From JBMSHD01 sp049416425 (GTDB lineage: Bacteria; Pseudomonadota; Gammaproteobacteria; Francisellales; Francisellaceae), in NCBI GenBank assembly GCA_049416425.1, contig JBMSHD010000098.1, positions 1 to 8,091 on the forward strand: a stretch of DNA of 8,091 nt. Direction: 5' to 3'. The notes beneath the pieces are model-generated. The model was not told where the DNA came from and did no database searches. It saw only the letters and a list, made by a program, of their open reading frames with translations. Made by a program: the position numbers and the translations under genes. Shown piece by piece: positions 7,133 to 8,091 of this stretch (position 1 is its first letter; each line of letters opens with the position of its first letter).

Positions 7133-7399
7133 AACCAGGGATTCAAATAGCTGTCTGGCATAGTTTTTATTGATCTTGCACAGGCGATACTGTGCCTTTC
7201 TTTCACAATGAATCAAGCCGAATTCCGTTAATAGTTGCACATGCTGAGAAGTGACTGATTGCGACAGATCAAGCTTATGCATAATCATATTGATCGTCAC
7301 ACCGTCCTTTTCAACATCAAAATGCTCGGAATAAAAATTTTTCTTAGGCTCGATTAGCCACTGGATGATCTTGAATCGATCCGGATTTGACAGCCGCTG
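7121..7399 (-). pseudogene. ArsR-type winged-helix regulator, 5' end lost
   Basis: The frame ends at TAA 7123-7121 and encodes about 90 residues of an ArsR-like DNA-binding domain: LSNPDRFKIIQWL (first helices), then VEKDGVTINMIMHKLDLSQSVTSQHVQLLTEFGLIHCERKA (in fragments: helix-turn-helix with LSQSVTSQHVQLL, then the wing), then a C-terminal helix ending LFESLVELF. This resembles the small regulators that repress efflux or stress genes. Members normally start 8-15 residues before the LS-P-R motif, but here no ATG, GTG or TTG occurs in frame for about 85 codons upstream. The frame runs through the GC-rich block at 7400-7660 to a TTG at 7654. I infer that the true start was removed. Expression as an N-terminally extended protein is a less likely alternative. 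Confidence 0.65.
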
Positions 7400-7660
7400 C
7401 GAGACATGGAGAGCGGAACGCGAGGTCGAGTAGACCCGGGTAGTCTTGCGCTGTAAACAGCAAGCGACGTGCCGTAGGCGCCAGAGCGAAGTCTGTGAAA
7501 CAGCTTGTACCCAAGGCGTAGAGTAGAATCGGAGACAGTTGCCTGCTCGGAATGAACGCAGTGAATTTGTGAAGGTATGCTGGCGAGGCGGACGTCCCGG
7601 GCAAAATTTATGCCGCCGAGGATAGCCGATTCGATTTTGTATATGGATATACAAAATCTA
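7400..7660. other. Non-coding GC-rich insertion-like element with multiple hairpins
   Basis: This block separates the ArsR remnant from the oxidoreductase remnant and matches neither protein family. It is visibly richer in G and C than its surroundings. Structure includes the palindrome ACCCGGGT near 7434-7441, a hairpin around CTGT-AA-ACAG near 7450-7459 flanked by CTTG and CAAG, a second hairpin CTGT-GAA-ACAG near 7493-7503 flanked by AAG and CTT, GGACGTCC near 7590, and the terminal palindrome at 7633-7658. Two minus-strand frames are open through it, but their translations look like no protein I know. I found no transposase, intron domain V or tRNA-like fold. It may be a MITE-like or dispersed repeat element; only one copy is in the window. 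Confidence 0.5.
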
Positions 7661-7961
7661 TTATGAGGCCCGAGGCACCCAGGAATTTTTCATGAAAGTT
7701 AAAACAGGTGTATTGATCTTCATGCCAGGTAAAAGCTGCGCCGTTTTTGGATTGAAAACCAGCGGATTTAACGACATCGATAAGATCGGCCTGTTCAAGA
7801 AAATGCATGCATTGTGGCAGCAGACTCTCACCGATGGAAAATCGAGGAAAATGCTGGCGCTCAATAATCGTAACTCGCCATCCTTTTTTAAGCAGCAAGC
7901 TTGCGGCAACGCTGCCGGCGGGACCTGCTCCAATTATAATTACATCACAATCCAGATTCAT
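7608..7961 (-). pseudogene. FAD-dependent oxidoreductase (halogenase/geranylgeranyl-reductase-like), truncated after ~95 codons
   Basis: The frame gives 117 residues. The N-terminus is a clear Rossmann FAD-binding unit: CDVIIIGAGPAGSVAASLLL with Gly11, Gly13 and Gly16, then the acidic end of strand 2 in TIIER (31-35). HFPRFSIGESLLPQ (37-50) is typical of the FAD-dependent halogenase/reductase superfamily, and GFQSKNGAAFTW (68-79) continues it. Homology stops at about residue 95-98. The remaining ~20 residues come from the palindrome and the GC-rich block and end at a chance stop. Family members usually have roughly 370-500 residues, so the substrate-binding and C-terminal parts are missing and the product cannot be functional. 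No clear ribosome binding site precedes the ATG. The original function within this broad superfamily cannot be decided. Confidence 0.75.
7633..7658. repeat. 26-base palindrome at the junction with the oxidoreductase remnant
   Basis: Two perfect 12-base arms, GATTTTGTATAT (7633-7644) and ATATACAAAATC (7647-7658), are separated by two bases (GG). It is AT-rich, unlike the adjoining block, and ends within about 10-15 bases of where the oxidoreductase homology stops. It could be an element terminus, a hairpin recognised by a transposase or recombinase, or a protein-binding site. Confidence 0.7.
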
Positions 7962-7984
7962 GTTATAATATACCCCATTAGATT

Positions 7985-7997
7985 TATAGCTGCTATA
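7985..7997. promoter_or_regulatory. Small palindrome upstream of the oxidoreductase remnant
   Basis: TATAGC-T-GCTATA is a 6-bp inverted repeat with a one-base spacer, 24 bases before the oxidoreductase ATG on the minus strand, where a repressor site would lie. A link to the neighbouring ArsR-type regulator is speculation. The rest of 7962-8091 has stops in all frames and no gene that I can recognise. Confidence 0.3.
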
Positions 7998-8091
7998 TGG
8001 TAACGATAGCGATAATTAAAGTAAATAAGATAAATGTATACCCAAGTTGGTAAGTTGAAATCTTAGAAGTCAGCAACCATAAGGGCTTAAA

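Noticed and set aside
7344..7604. An 86-codon ATG-initiated minus-strand frame through the GC-rich block
   Set aside because: It overlaps the ArsR remnant in another frame, its translation has no recognisable domain, and a second frame is open over the same block, which indicates low stop density rather than a gene.
7400..7660. Group II or group I intron, tRNA, tmRNA or RNase P RNA
   Set aside because: I could not find a domain V-like hairpin, intron boundary motif, tRNA cloverleaf or RNase P core sequence in the block.
7692..8003. A 103-codon plus-strand frame opposite the oxidoreductase remnant
   Set aside because: It lies antisense to a clear FAD-binding N-terminus and has no recognisable features: a shadow of the real reading frame.
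1..8091. CRISPR array or phage/plasmid origin
   Set aside because: There are no regularly spaced direct repeats, iterons or replication genes in the window.

Overview
The window looks like chromosomal DNA of a gammaproteobacterium. The evidence is the histidine gene order hisH-hisA-hisF-hisIE with overlapping or nearly touching genes, a fused bifunctional HisIE of enteric length, an enteric-like HisF, and an ABC transporter whose three subunits resemble PotG, PotH and PotI of Escherichia coli. I cannot place it to genus. By eye the base composition is moderate to AT-rich, apart from one GC-richer block near the right end.

Layout. Positions 1-2251 (+) hold the distal part of a histidine operon: the last codons of hisH, then complete hisA, hisF and hisIE. 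After a 69-base convergent gap, positions 2321-5181 (-) hold a three-gene operon read right to left, potG-potH-potI: ATPase and two inner-membrane permeases for polyamine (putrescine-type) uptake. No gene for the periplasmic binding protein lies beside it. Positions 5379-7065 hold a divergent pair, an HxlR-family repressor (-) and a 12-helix MFS drug/proton antiporter (+). They share a 115-base control region with a perfect 14-bp palindrome at the -35 region of the transporter gene: a classic regulator-plus-efflux-pump module.

Positions 7121-7961 are disrupted. They carry the 3' part of an ArsR-type regulator gene and the first ~95 codons of a FAD-dependent, halogenase/geranylgeranyl-reductase-like oxidoreductase gene, both on the minus strand. 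Between them is a ~260-base GC-richer block that encodes neither protein. It contains several hairpin-forming repeats and ends in a 26-base near-perfect palindrome exactly where the oxidoreductase homology stops. The simplest reading is an inserted or recombined non-coding element that cost the oxidoreductase its 3' end and the regulator its 5' end. This is the most unusual part of the window. Positions 7962-8091 have no gene that I can recognise.

How the parts work together. HisH and HisF form imidazole-glycerol-phosphate synthase. HisIE makes the HisA substrate and HisA makes the HisF substrate, so the left block encodes four consecutive steps of histidine synthesis. PotGHI would import polyamines when supplied with a binding protein made elsewhere. 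The right third looks like accessory, variable DNA.
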